A stretch of DNA of 64,000 nucleotides from Tetrahymena elliotti 4EA (lineage: Eukaryota; Ciliophora; Oligohymenophorea; Hymenostomatida; Tetrahymenidae): contig JH720293.1 in assembly GCA_000231825.2 (NCBI GenBank), positions 434,001 to 498,000 of the forward strand. The letters are read 5' to 3'. Each line of letters opens with the position of its first letter. The stretch's first letter is position 1. Under the pieces are notes generated by a model. It was not told the origin of the DNA and did no database searches. It worked only from the letters and a program-made list of their open reading frames with translations. Below, piece after piece: positions 48,942 through 60,913 of this stretch. The position numbers and the translations under genes are program-made.

Positions 48942-50481
48942 CAGCAAGTTGATAATTGATTACAAAAATAAAAGTAAGTTTAATTAAATATTAAAATTTG
49001 GTTGGATTAATTTATTCGACTATTGAAATCATCAATAGGTAGATTACTTATTTACAATATAAGATTTTTACATAGTTTCATAAAAATAGTTTAATGAGAG
49101 AAATTAAAATAATTTTGAAATCAATCTAAAATTTCATTAAAAAAATAAAATTAAACTTAAATAATCTAATTTTTCTTATTTATTTGTTTGTTTATTTGCT
49201 GGCTTGGTGATTTACTCTTCTAACTTTGAGAATTTAGTTTTTTTTAATATGCAATTTTATTTGCTAATTAGATCTGATTTTTTGAATAACCTCCCTGATA
49301 TTGTAAGAACCTTTGATAATAATGTGCAAAGATTACAATTTTTATTTGCTAATTTTGATGATGAAATTTGGTTGAATTTAATAAATATCTAAATCAATTA
49401 TATTGTTAAACTTTTATTATTGATAAAAACAATTTACTACAAGATATATTTTTATCAAAAGGTATAAATACTAATTTTATGAATTTAAAATTTTTAATTA
49501 AAATTTCTAAATTTTATTATTTTATTTTTAGCTAAAATAAATTCCAAATGTAAAAACTATGGTATTAAAATTTATTATCAAAAAGTAAGTAGAAATAGTT
49601 ATTTAAAAAAATTAGAAATATACTTTAAATAATTAAGGATAAACTGAATAAAAATTCAATCATTTTTAAAAAAATTTTTATTCTGTATTTCAGAAATTGC
49701 TAATCAAATTCTAGAACTCTTTAGGATTATTTTCTTTTCTTTTGAAATATTATTTTCAACTATAACTTCCCTGATATATTTAAATCTAATAATACATTAT
49801 GTAAAAGTGAAGTGACTTGATTTTTAATCCGATAAAATAAGAAATAGCATAAATATTAATTAGCATAAAACTATAAATCTTTTATTATTTCTGATCTAAG
49901 ATTGTTAAGGAGGTGATTGGCAAAATATATTAAAATAAAATTTTAAGATTATTGTTAAAATATAAAGGAAGCCTTAAATTTTATTTCAGGTCTTATTATA
50001 AGTCAAAAAGGAGAGTTTTGGAAATTTAAATTAATTAATGATGGAGAATCGTTTATTGGATGAGAAAAAAGTAAGAAGTACTTATTAAAATTTTATTTTT
50101 ATGCGAAATGTAATGTGCCTTATGTGAAACAAAGTATTTATAAGTGTTTGGAATAAATCTTTTTTCTGAGAAAACTAAATTAAATTAAATTGAAAGCTCT
50201 ATTTACTGATGGAGGGACATCACATAGATTACAATGATAAATAAGAATATTAAATAATCACCGATAAAATGATGAATTCTTTCTTTAATTTAAAATTTGT
50301 TATGTAAACTTCCTGGTGATATCAGGTTTGCAAATCTATTAATTTTATTACTAGTTTTATTGATAAGTTGAAATAAATAAATAATCATGTTAAATTTTTT
50401 AGTTAATCTTTTTAATAGAGCAATAAATAATAAAAAAGCAAAAAAATAAATTAACAAAAAACTAATCAAATATATCCTAAA
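48942..50481. other. Intergenic region between divergent phosphatase and oxidoreductase genes
   Basis: Contains both promoters. At 49204-49392 (+) a short frame has locally protein-like sequence (FLNNLPDIVRTFDNNVQRL and more) but lacks an ATG and continues into noncoding sequence. It could be a gene relic or unrecognised exon. A GC-richer patch at 50195-50240 just upstream of the oxidoreductase is unexplained. Confidence 0.4.
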
Positions 50482-51586
50482 ATGGCTACTCAAAAATCAA
50501 AGTGCGTTGGTTTTGAAGAATAAGGTGGTTCTTTAAAATTAACTGAAATATCTCTTCCAACTGTTGGACCTAGTGACTTAGTTGTTCGTGTAGAAGCTGT
50601 TTCTATGAATCCTATCGATTTCAAAAAGAAAGATTATGGTGTTGCTCTTGGACCTGTTTCTGTAGATAATCCTTGCGTCTTAGGCTTTGATGCAGCAGGT
50701 GTTGTTGTTTAAGTAAATATTTTATTCTAGTTAATAAATACCTTATTTTAACTATTTTAATCAATAGGTTGGTGAAAAAGTTACCTTGTTCAAAGTCGGA
50801 GATGAAGTTATGTATGCAGGTGATGTTACTAAGTAAGGTTCAAATTCCTAGTTTTAAGTTATTGATGAAAGAATTGTTGGAAAGAAACCTAGTAACCTTA
50901 GCTGGGCTGAAGCTGCTTCTATACCTTTAGTACACTTAACAGTTTATGAATCTATTGCTGAACACTTAGAAATTTAAGAATAAAATAAGGAAGAAAATAA
51001 AAACAAAACAATTTTAATTGTAGGAGGAGCTGGTGGAGTAGGAAGTGCTGCTATATAACAAGCTAAAAATATTTTTAATCTTAAGGTTATTGCTACTGCT
51101 TCAAGACCTGAATCTGTAGATTATTGCAAGAAACAAGGAGCTGATATTATTATTAATCATAAAAATAACTTAGTTGAAGAGTTGAAGGCTCATGAAATAA
51201 CTGGAGTAGACTATATTTTTAATACTTCAGATATGACTGCTTTTTATTTCGATCAATTCACTACTCTTATTAATCCTTTTGGTGGTATTGTTGGTATTTC
51301 TGGCTTCTTAGAACCTTTGAATATGGCACCTCTCTTCTTGAAGAGAGTTAAAGTTTCTTGCGAATGTATGTTTGTTAGATCATTATATGGAAAGAATCAT
51401 GAAATCTAAAACAAGATATTAAATAAAATATGCGCTGAATTAGAAACCAGAAATATTACCCACAATCTTGAAGTTTTAAAAGATTTCAATATAGAAAACC
51501 TTACTGAAGGTCATAATAACTGTAAAAGTGGTGGTAATCTTGGAAAGATAGCTTACTAAGATGTATAAAAGTTCTTCAGCAATTGA
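50482..51586 (+). CDS. Zinc-type MDR (quinone/alcohol) oxidoreductase
   Basis: Two exons, 50482-50712 and 50768-51586, give about 349 residues, a normal length for medium-chain dehydrogenase/reductases. The N-terminal GroES-like catalytic domain shows SMNPIDFKKKDYG and VLGFDAAGVVV, then VGDEVMYAG. The Rossmann fold carries ILIVGGAGGVGSAAIQQAK, the A-G-x-G-x-x-G nucleotide-binding motif of the zinc-binding-dehydrogenase/quinone-reductase subgroup. INPFGGIVGISGF marks the later strand. The paired cysteines for structural zinc are absent, and the usual catalytic zinc ligands are not evident. An NADPH-dependent quinone or enone reductase of the ZADH type is therefore more likely than a true alcohol dehydrogenase. 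The substrate cannot be told from sequence. Confidence 0.88.
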
Positions 51587-52332
51587 TAATAATAAAAGTA
51601 CAATTGCGTTTTAACTAATTTATTAAAGTACAAAAAATTAAATAATTTATTTTAGTATTTTTTGAGATATTATTTTTTATGTTTCAAAAATTGATCTAAA
51701 TTAAATCTTTTTATTGATCAATATTTTCTTCACAATTAACATAAATTTTTTTGTTCTTATTTTTTATTTAATTAAATATTTAGAAGTTAAGAGTAAGAAT
51801 CATTAATAACTTTGGTCAAATTTTATAAAAGATATTTGATTTAGGAATTAGACCTTTTATTAATGGACAAAATAAGAATTTTAATTAAATATTAATTGGA
51901 AAAAAGTGTAAAATAAATACTGTAGATTCAGATAAATTAATAATTTACCTTCCCTTACCCCAACCTAAGTCAAAATGAAAATTTAAGTGAAAGTTTTCAA
52001 AAAATGGAAATATATATGATCAAAAAAAAGGACTGTTTAACTCAAAATAAAATTTAATTCATAAATCAAGTCTTTAATTAATACATTTTATTAATGACTA
52101 AAATATCATTTATAGTTATTTTGAGGACTTTTATTTATATATTAATTAAATTAATAGATAAAAGAATCAATAAATAAAATTGAAATATTATTAGATAGAA
52201 AACAATAATTTTTAATTAACACTGCTTTGTTAAATATTTCTTCTAAATTTGTTTAATTTTTTAGATTTATGTTTTTGAATGGATGCTATTTATTTATTAT
52301 TGGCAAATTAATTTTTTAAAAATTTTTTAGCT
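51587..52332. other. Intergenic, convergent 3' ends
   Basis: AT-rich spacer between the oxidoreductase stop and the TGA assigned to the dCache/TPR gene. No gene or repeat was recognised. Confidence 0.55.
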
Positions 52333-55300
52333 TCAAATAAATAAGATTTAAAAAATAATCCTATTTATCATTTGAAAATAATGAAAGAAATAGAAATAAC
52401 ATAAGAGATTCTACTTTCTGAAGAGATTTTGCTCTCTTGAAAATAAGAACCCAGATTAAAACCTTTCTACAATAAGTGGGACTCCGTAGGATTATGTACA
52501 AAGCCTCATATTAGATAAATATGAACATAAATGGGTTACATTTTTGAATAATTTAATTATAGATTTATTATTTGGTTCAAATAAGTTGTTTTGAGGAGTA
52601 GAATTGGCAGAGTTTATATCCAAAATTAGTAATTCTATATTGTTATAATTTAAAATGCTTTATAGTAGCTCATGGACTTATGAATCATCCCACAACTCTA
52701 TCTCTGTAATGCATATAATATATTTTTTATATAAAAAAATATCCTCACCTAAGGCTCTACTTCTTTTTTCCTTTTTTTATTTTAAGGATTAGGATGATAT
52801 AATTTATTCCAGTAGGCAGAAAATGGAAAATAATAAGGTTGGTCTTTAATTAAAATTTTATCTGTAATCTTCTATCATTATCTTTATTTAGAGTTTGATC
52901 CATCTTATTTGGCTAAAATTTAAGTCTTCTTTATTGGTTGGAGCTAGTATTTACTCTAATATTTCAGTTATTACTTAAATTTAAATCTTGTCATACTTTC
53001 TGGATGTAACATCTTCAAAAAATAAATCTAAAATATCTGAGGCTACTTCAATATATTTTCTCTCATATATGTCTATTATAAAAGAAATGTCAAAAAATAT
53101 ATTTGAATTTATGGTTTTTTTGAAGTTTTCAAATGACTGAGATATTATTTGTTAGCTTTAGAAACATTGATCCAGCAGTTTTATTGTTTAATAACGGAAA
53201 AACGGTAAAAAAATTTAATGATCTTCAAATTATTAAGTTAATATCTCTGCAGCATCATAAAAGTAATTTTTTTAAATAAGTAGTTAAGCTTCTTAGATTG
53301 CAGTACAGCTTTAAAGTATATCTACAGGTATATTGTATTCGTATTCATCTCTTTTCACTAATTAGTAAATTTAATTTACTTAATCATTTAGCATTATATT
53401 TTGTTCAGATTATTCCTGAGGTTCTGCTGCCTCATTAATTTAAGTATTTGATTTATGAGCATTATTATTCTACTAAGTAATTCTATGTAAGGAGTCTTCC
53501 TAAGCAGATGCATCTTTTTCCACAAATACTTAATCTGATTTAATTTAAAAATTAGTATGACTAAAATTAAAAGTATTATCATGGCCTTAAATTTTAATAC
53601 TTTCTTCATTATGTTATCTTTAATCCATTATGCTTGTTTTCTTTTCAAATTTTTTCTTTGGGTTATTTACAGGGGGGTTACTTTATTAAATTTTTTGAAA
53701 ATCATGCCTTCCAGTTGATGACAGCAGCTGATTTTAGCTAGCAAAAGCCATAGTCTCTCTAAGACTAATAATTTAGTTTCTAAATGAATCTTAGTTATTT
53801 TTTTAAATATTTATATTTCCTATGCTGGATATATCTCCTTATTATTATGGGATTTACTAATTATGAGCTGATTTGAATAGACTTGTTTAATTTACATCTT
53901 ATTTTTACTTAGCTACATTTTCTTATTCTAAAGAAAAAAAACTATTTCTACTTTTCTTTTATAATTTATAGTCACTTTAGACATTTGTATTTTCAAATAT
54001 TTGCTCACTACTCTAAATGTAGTGCACTGATCTATTTGCATTATTAGACATTTTGGGTTCTTGTTCAATTAAATTATTTAGTTAATTTTTGGTTTAAATA
54101 CTTTAAGTATTATAGGAAGATGGAAAAGCTAAATAATTTTATATTCTTGTTGAATTTTATTCTTAGTTTTTATTAGAATTAAATAGTTTTGAAGACACTT
54201 TTGAGAGAGCTTTTTATTTAAATTTAACTATTTTATCTCTAATTATGTCTATAATTTTCTTACTTTTCATAAATTAATTGTTTATTAATTGTCTCGAAAC
54301 TTGGTTACTTTATTATATTGCTTGAGAAGATGTTTCATTCATTAACATTTAATTTGGTCCTATTTGTTTGTTAATATTTTTCATGCTAGATTGTCTTTTG
54401 TAGACACTTGCAGCTAGAGGTATTTATCCTGATGATTTTCTGTTATTTATTACATAGCTTTATGGAGTGCGAGGATTAGAAAGAGTATGTAAATTTATTG
54501 CTGATTAATTATATTAGTTTACATTTATTTACTTGATAAGTAAATTTGTTTTAGTAATTAATTGAGATGCTTGCTTAATTTAGTTAAACATCATCTTGCC
54601 AAATGATAAGTCTACTAAAAGAATAGCTTTAATTGTATTTGTTAATTTTAATCGCTTAGCAGTTTTTACCAAGCTTTTCATAACTTTTATATAATCTTAC
54701 CAGCATTATGAATTAATACTATACATGCAATACCTTTATAGAGCTTTGGAGTAAGACCACTTTCTATCAAATCTTAATTTTTTAATTTCCTTTTTCTAAA
54801 TTTACTAAAGGAAGTTTTGATTTTCATCTTTTGATGATCTTTACTTAGTATTTTTATCTACTGTCTCATCATAAAATCCTAGCTCATAATTAGCCATAAT
54901 TATTGCTTATTCATAGGCTTCTAAAGCTTCAGAGAATCTCTCACTATTAAAATGGATATTTCCTATATTCATGTAACATATACCAATAGCTCTTTTATCA
55001 TTATGTTTTTTAAAGAAGTTGCATGCCTTAATCCACTAGAGCAAGCTTTTACTAATAATCAAATAAATATATAAATATATTTTTAATTTTTTAATAAAAT
55101 TATTATTTTAAAATTACCCATAGTTTATTTGATAGTAATCATAGTTAGAATACCTAACCATCTAAAACATACTTCTGAAAGAGTTGTATAAGGTTATAGT
55201 GTCTTTAGATGTAAGAAAGTGCTCAAGAGAATCATCTGTTTCTTCTGCTAAAATTGATTAACCATAATACGAAAACGAAGAACCATGCTATGAAGAATGG

Positions 55301-57002
55301 TCACCTTCATTTTGTGATTTAGAGTCTTTATCTTAAAATATCTCAGCATATAATAAATCTTAAGCTTTTATAGATTAAAACAAAGTCAAAAATTTATCCA
55401 GAGGAGAGTGAAGTCTGTAGGATATTTTTTTAGAATATCTATATAATAAAACAGTGCCAATAATAGCAGAAATTGCCAGTAGAATAATAAAAGTAATCTG
55501 TAGTTTTTCAATAAAATCAGTCAAAACATAATAGGACTTTAATACCTCACTCTTACTCAAAACTTAGAAAATCTATTTTATTAATAATTTTAGAATTATT
55601 TTATGTTTAATTAGAATTAAATTTACAAACAATGGATTATTTAGAATCTTCGGAGTAGTTATATCAAAATAGCGATATTATTCAGACAAAGGGATCTAGC
55701 CTTTTAAGATTTAGGATGATATGTAATTTCCAGAGTATATTTTGTCAATTATTGTTATTGGAGAAACAATAGCTGTATAACCATCATTTAGTTCAGTTAC
55801 AATTAAGTTTTAATCTGAAGCGAAATTATATGTTGAATAATTTTATTGTAAATTTTTTATGAGCTCTTTATAATTCTCAGGAACGAGTTTGTAAAAAGGA
55901 TTTTTGACTGGGTCATTAATATTGAATTGAGAAAAAGTGCGATTATTTTTAAAGAAGAGAGTGACTTCTTTTGAATCCCTATGGATTGTAAAAAAAATTG
56001 AACTAGATGTACTGACATTATACATAATATCATTAAATTATAAAAGGTTTAATCTCCCACAAACTGCACCCTGGAATCCTTTCTCTCTATCTAAAATTTA
56101 AGAGCAAATGGCAGTTCCATAATAACTAGTTTATGTGGTATTATAAGTTTGTGAAGGATCAAAGATAATACCATAAGATGATTAGGAATTTAGATACCAA
56201 GATCTACACCTAGCATCATATACCTTTTAAGTATATTCACAACTTGAATTTGCATAAAAGATAAAATTTCTTTCTAAACTTGTAGGTATCTTTTGAAAAT
56301 ATCCATTTGAATCATAGGCTCTTAAAATATCAATCAATGTGAAACTAACTTAGTTGAATTTGGAATTTATATCTATGAAGGATCTTTAGATTGCATCCAG
56401 TCTTGATTATTCTAATTAATGATTTATTGATGTATCATCTAAATCCTCTTCTTTTATTAGATCCTGTAGAAACCTTTTACATACAAAATTAAATTATAAA
56501 AAAAAAGCTTTGATAAATATAAACTTTAATTTGGAGTCACCAAAATTTATCTCATTGAATTTCATGATGATGGTTCCTCCATATTCTTGTAAACTTAGTT
56601 TATATAATGTATTGTATACCAAGAGGAAACATGAAGATTATTTTTTTGTATGACATTAGCATATTCTTAAGAAATAGTTTTATATTTGATACTTAGAGTT
56701 GAAACAGTAAGTGGCCTATAATTAGGATTGAATTAAATTTTTTTATTTATGCTTTTCAAAGTCATAGATACTATGGTCTGTATTTGCTGATATATATTTT
56801 AATGATTTAAATCTAAATGTAATTTAATTGCTTTTTATGCCTGCTTGAGCTGATTAATCTCATTAGTAAAGTATTAATTGCTATATTCATTCATAATTTT
56901 AATCATTTGATCCTGTATAAAATATATTTAATAAATTCCTGATAGAAGAATTGCTACGCATGGCACAAAAATCAAGCAAATAATTTGATGTTAAAATTTC
57001 AT
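52333..57002 (-). CDS. Receptor-like protein: TM, dCache sensor, TM, TPR and possible vWA-like C terminus
   Basis: ATG 57002 is followed at once by a signal-anchor helix (IICLIFVPCVAILLSGIYQI). An extracytoplasmic region of roughly 450 residues follows, containing VYDARCRSWYLNSQ (56185-56225). This is the Y-D-x-R-x-R-x-W-Y signature of dCache small-molecule sensor domains. A second membrane helix (LQITFIILLAISAIIGTVLL, 55440-55510) leads to the cytoplasmic part, with tetratricopeptide-like repeats near 54890-55040 (GICYMNIGNIHFNSERFSEA) and 54600-54760. Long Asn/Ser/Gln-rich stretches follow. The last 120 residues (52400-52790) show a beta-strand pattern (YIICITEIELW, then IELLILDIN) suggestive of a von Willebrand A-like fold, which is uncertain. 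The stop at 52335-52333 is the first in-frame TGA, and the last 25 residues look UTR-like. The ligand is unknown. Confidence 0.65.
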
Positions 57003-58154
57003 CAGTAAATTTTGTCTATTTTGCTGAATTAGTTAAAGAGACTAATTCCTGCTATAGAATTGAAATTATTCTTCAATTTAAAGTAGAATTATTTTAATAC
57101 TATTACTATATTCAATATTCTTCTTATTTTTAGCTTGAATTATTTATTAAAATAACAATTTGATCAAAATCTATTAACTTTTTTCATCCAATATTTTTTT
57201 TGAAAATCAAAACTAAGAATTATAACTAACATGTACTTTTAAATTAAAAAAAATTTACTATAACAATAACGCATAAACAAAAAATAAAGAAGTCACCATA
57301 CATAGAATAAATTTTCATAATTTACTTTGTAAATTTAAAATATTATTTTTCAATATTTATTTTATAAATTACTCTGTTTTCAATACATTTTAAATAAAAA
57401 AAGATTTCCATTTTAACATTTATTTTTTCTCCTTTATTATTTACTTATTTTTTATAAGAAATTGCTCTTGAAAAATCATTTGTTTGGTATTTATTTACTA
57501 TTTAATCCAATATTACTTTTAAATATTGAAATATTAAATTAAAAATCGATGTTTATTTTTTTGTATAATTTTAGCAGCAACTTCACAAATAACTCAGTAC
57601 TGTCAGTTTTCTAATATAAGGTGAGATAATTTTCAGATTTTTTAGTTTTCATTCATTCTTAAGTTAAGGTTATTTATCATTAAATTATTTTTTTTATCAC
57701 CACCTTAACTTAGAGAACTGACTGTAATTAAATTAAACAAATCTCAGAAATAATAATATATTAATAGTATCTGCAATTTCTATTTAATTCAACGTTTTTT
57801 TATATATGCTTATATTTAAATAAATAATATATGTTCTGTTTCGACCTAAAATATAGATAGATCTTTGTTATTCAATATGGTTCTTATTTATGCAGATTTA
57901 ACTAATAAATAAGTATCAAATTTATTTACTTCAAATATGTAATACCAATTTTTTAATACACTTTAAACATAAAATACTCAAATAATAACCAAATAATATT
58001 TAAAATATTTTTACATCCTTTTATTTAAAGTATGACTTTATAAATAATAACTCATAAATTCAAAATAAGTTTAATAAATATTTTTTGGAAATTTGTTCAA
58101 TTTTTATTTAATTTATAAAAAATGTTAAATTTTAAATTTTCTCTTCATATCAAA
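57003..58154. other. Intergenic spacer
   Basis: About 1.15 kb of AT-rich DNA. The frame upstream of the dCache gene start stays open to about 57190 without an ATG, so the 5' end could extend through an unseen upstream exon. Otherwise nothing was recognised. Confidence 0.45.
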
Positions 58155-60361
58155 TCACTTTTTTTACTTTTTCTTACTTGTAAATTCTTTTCTCTCTCTT
58201 CCTTTTCTCGAAGATTGTTGTTATTTACTTGATTTCATGTTAATATTTTGAACCAATCCTAGGTACTTATCAACCTCTAGTAGCAGTGTTTTCATCATGT
58301 CATTTACAGTTTCCTTTTCTGGAGCTAACATTTGCTGCAGCTTGGTTTTTTTCTTTTCCTTTAATTTTTCTAAATCTCCTTAGTTAACTAAAATCCATCT
58401 ATCAAATCTATTGAGTTAGTCTAAACAGTCCGAATGATACACAATTTATTTGTTAAATAGATGATAAAGAACATACTTTTAATTATTTTTTATATTTTAA
58501 AGTAAATTAAAAATTAAAAATGTTACAAAAATGTCTTCCTCTCTGTGGAATAAATACCTAGCAAATATTTTCTTAAAAATATTTTTGGCTTGTTATGTTT
58601 TAGCTTTTTATCTATTTAAATACTCTTGATGTTAGAAAGCAGATGGTGCTTTCTTTTAGATTTCATAATAGTATTATTCTTTCTATTCTTACTTTACATC
58701 TTATCTGACTAACTTGAGCTTTTATTTTAAATCTTCACCTTGCTCCTCATAAAATTTAATAAGTTCAGTAGTTCTTTAATTGAATGATAGGCTTTTAGTC
58801 TACTCAGGTAGCTTCTTAATCAAAGCCTTTTTATACTCATCTGTTTCCTTTTCTAAATCAAATTCTGACTTTTAAAATAAATTTGTTTGTTTGTTATTAT
58901 TTATTTAACTAAAATAAAATAAATCAATTAATTTATTAGTAAGTTTATTACTGGCTCATTTAAAATAACATTTTAGAAAAAAGCACTACCATAAAACTGG
59001 TTGCTCAAACGATTTAAAATGTCAGGGAGATAAGAATCTATGCTTTAATCTAAAATACGGAAAGATACTACACTTTTATTATATTTATCTAAAACTCTAA
59101 TTCTTTCAACTTTATCCTTGACAATTTCAAGGTATTTAGGTTCATATAATGATAAAGCAGTAGAAAAATGACGTGTTTTAGAAGATCTAATGTTTTATTA
59201 GTCTATTGAACTACCTTTTATCAATTCACTATCAAGTGCACTTATTTTAGGTTTTAATTTTTTTAAGGCTTAATTATCTTTATCTTAATTCTTTTTATTA
59301 GTTTTATCATCATTTTTTTTCTTCTTATCATTTTTTTCTTCTACCTCGTTTTTTTCTTCTTCATCTTCAATTTCATCACTAAAGTATTCGTCATCATCAT
59401 CGTCATCTTCATTACCATCTTCTCCATTCTTTTTTTCTTCTTCTTCATTGTCGCTATCAGAAAAATCCATATTATCTATTTCATCATCACTGTAATTTTA
59501 TCTTCTTTTTCGTTCCTTGTTACTACTTTAATCATTTTCATCTTGACTATCTTCATCTTCACCATCATCATCATGACCATCTTTTTAGCTGTCATTATCT
59601 TCTTTATCACTATTTTGCTTACTTTTTTGTTATATAGCTTAAGATTATTCTACAGAGAAATCATCTTAATCTTAGATAGAGTATTTTTTGCCAGAAGTTT
59701 ATTTTTCAATGTCTAAATCTTAACTCTGCAAAACAGATTTATTTGGGTCATGTAAAGATTGATTTATATTTTATTTTTTTAATGCAAGTAATTGTGGATT
59801 AGATACTCCAGAAATCTACTTTTAAAAGCTTTTTATATTAGGAGATTATCCCTATTTTGATTATTCTTAATCTTCCTGTAGTTTGCTATTTTTTTTATCA
59901 ATCATTTATTTATATTCTTCAGCTGTTATTTCATCATCATTTTTTAGTTTTTTTGATGCACTAGATTTACTTTTGGTCAAATCTTTTTAATCTTAAGGGA
60001 GAAAATATTGTTCACATGCTTAGTTAACTTTCTCTGAAAATTCTTAAGTTCTTAAGTAGAAATACTTTTAATTTTCACAAAGATTTTGCATAAACTTTTT
60101 TATTTATCTACCATTCTAACTTCTTTTATTTATTAATTTTACAATATCCTCTTCCATCCATTCTCCATCATATTTATTTGTGCTCTAAAAAATTGAACAT
60201 AATTTCTAAAAAATTGACTTCTTTTTTACTTTTTCTTCTTTGTCTTCACTTTGTAAAGTATTTATTGTCATTAATTTGTCATCATTTTTAGGGATAGCCT
60301 TTTACGATTCAATGTCATAAGATTTTATACTTTTTTGAGCCTTTGCTTTTTCTTTAATCAT
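58155..60361 (-). CDS. Acidic, charged protein of unknown function
   Basis: ATG 60361 to TGA 58157-58155, about 670 residues, with introns at about 58880-58950 (phase 0) and 58475-58540 (phase 0). The N-terminal part (60100-60361) is Lys-rich and includes WMEEDIVKLI. The centre (59280-59640) is strongly acidic with long Asp/Glu runs around DFSDSDNEEEEKK and DDDDDDEYFSDE, interleaved with Lys-rich blocks. The C-terminal 330 residues are a folded-looking helical region: RIRVLDKYNKSVVSFRIL, YLPDILNRLSNQFYGSAFF, FDLEKETDEYKKALIKKL and DCLDQLNRFDRWILVNQGD. It ends in a basic tail. The pattern suggests a nuclear or nucleolar protein such as a chromatin or ribosome-biogenesis factor, but I match no family. 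Confidence 0.55.
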
Positions 60362-60913
60362 TTAATATTTAAATCAATTTGAAGATATTTAAATTTTTAA
60401 TTTTCGCATAAATATTAGAAACAATTATTATTATCATCAGTATTCAATTAATTCTAAAAAATATTTATCTATTTTTTTATGGTTAAAATAAAATTTCAAA
60501 TTAATTTTAAAATTATAAAAAAAGTAAAATATTTGCTGGCTTAAATAAATAGATTGCATTTTTAAAAAAATAGAATATTTATGTCACTTAAATTGAATAG
60601 GAAAATCAAGAAAAATCTTCTGAAAATGTATTAAAATATATTTTTATCTTGAATTAAGTAAGCAAAATTTAGTGGTGGGAAATTTATGCTATATATTTAA
60701 CAGCTACTTTTTGTCTAAGTATTTTTTAATAAATTTTAACTTTTTGAGTGAAATAAAGAAAGAATTAATTAATGAATATTTATATCAATTAATTATTTTG
60801 CAAACTAAATTTTATAGATATTAATTAATATTTTGTAAGATAACTTAGTAATATTTCATATTTTTTAATAATATTTTTCATTATTTATTAATTGTTTAAT
60901 AAGCAACAAAAAC
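60362..60913. other. Intergenic region between divergent genes
   Basis: About 550 bp of very AT-rich sequence holding both promoters. Two TTAATTAATAT-like words lie near 60770-60840. No gene was seen. Confidence 0.55.

Noticed and set aside
49204..49392. Plus-strand frame with FLNNLPDIVRTFDNN-like sequence
   Set aside because: No ATG and no clear end. It could be an old gene fragment, but the evidence is too thin for a call.
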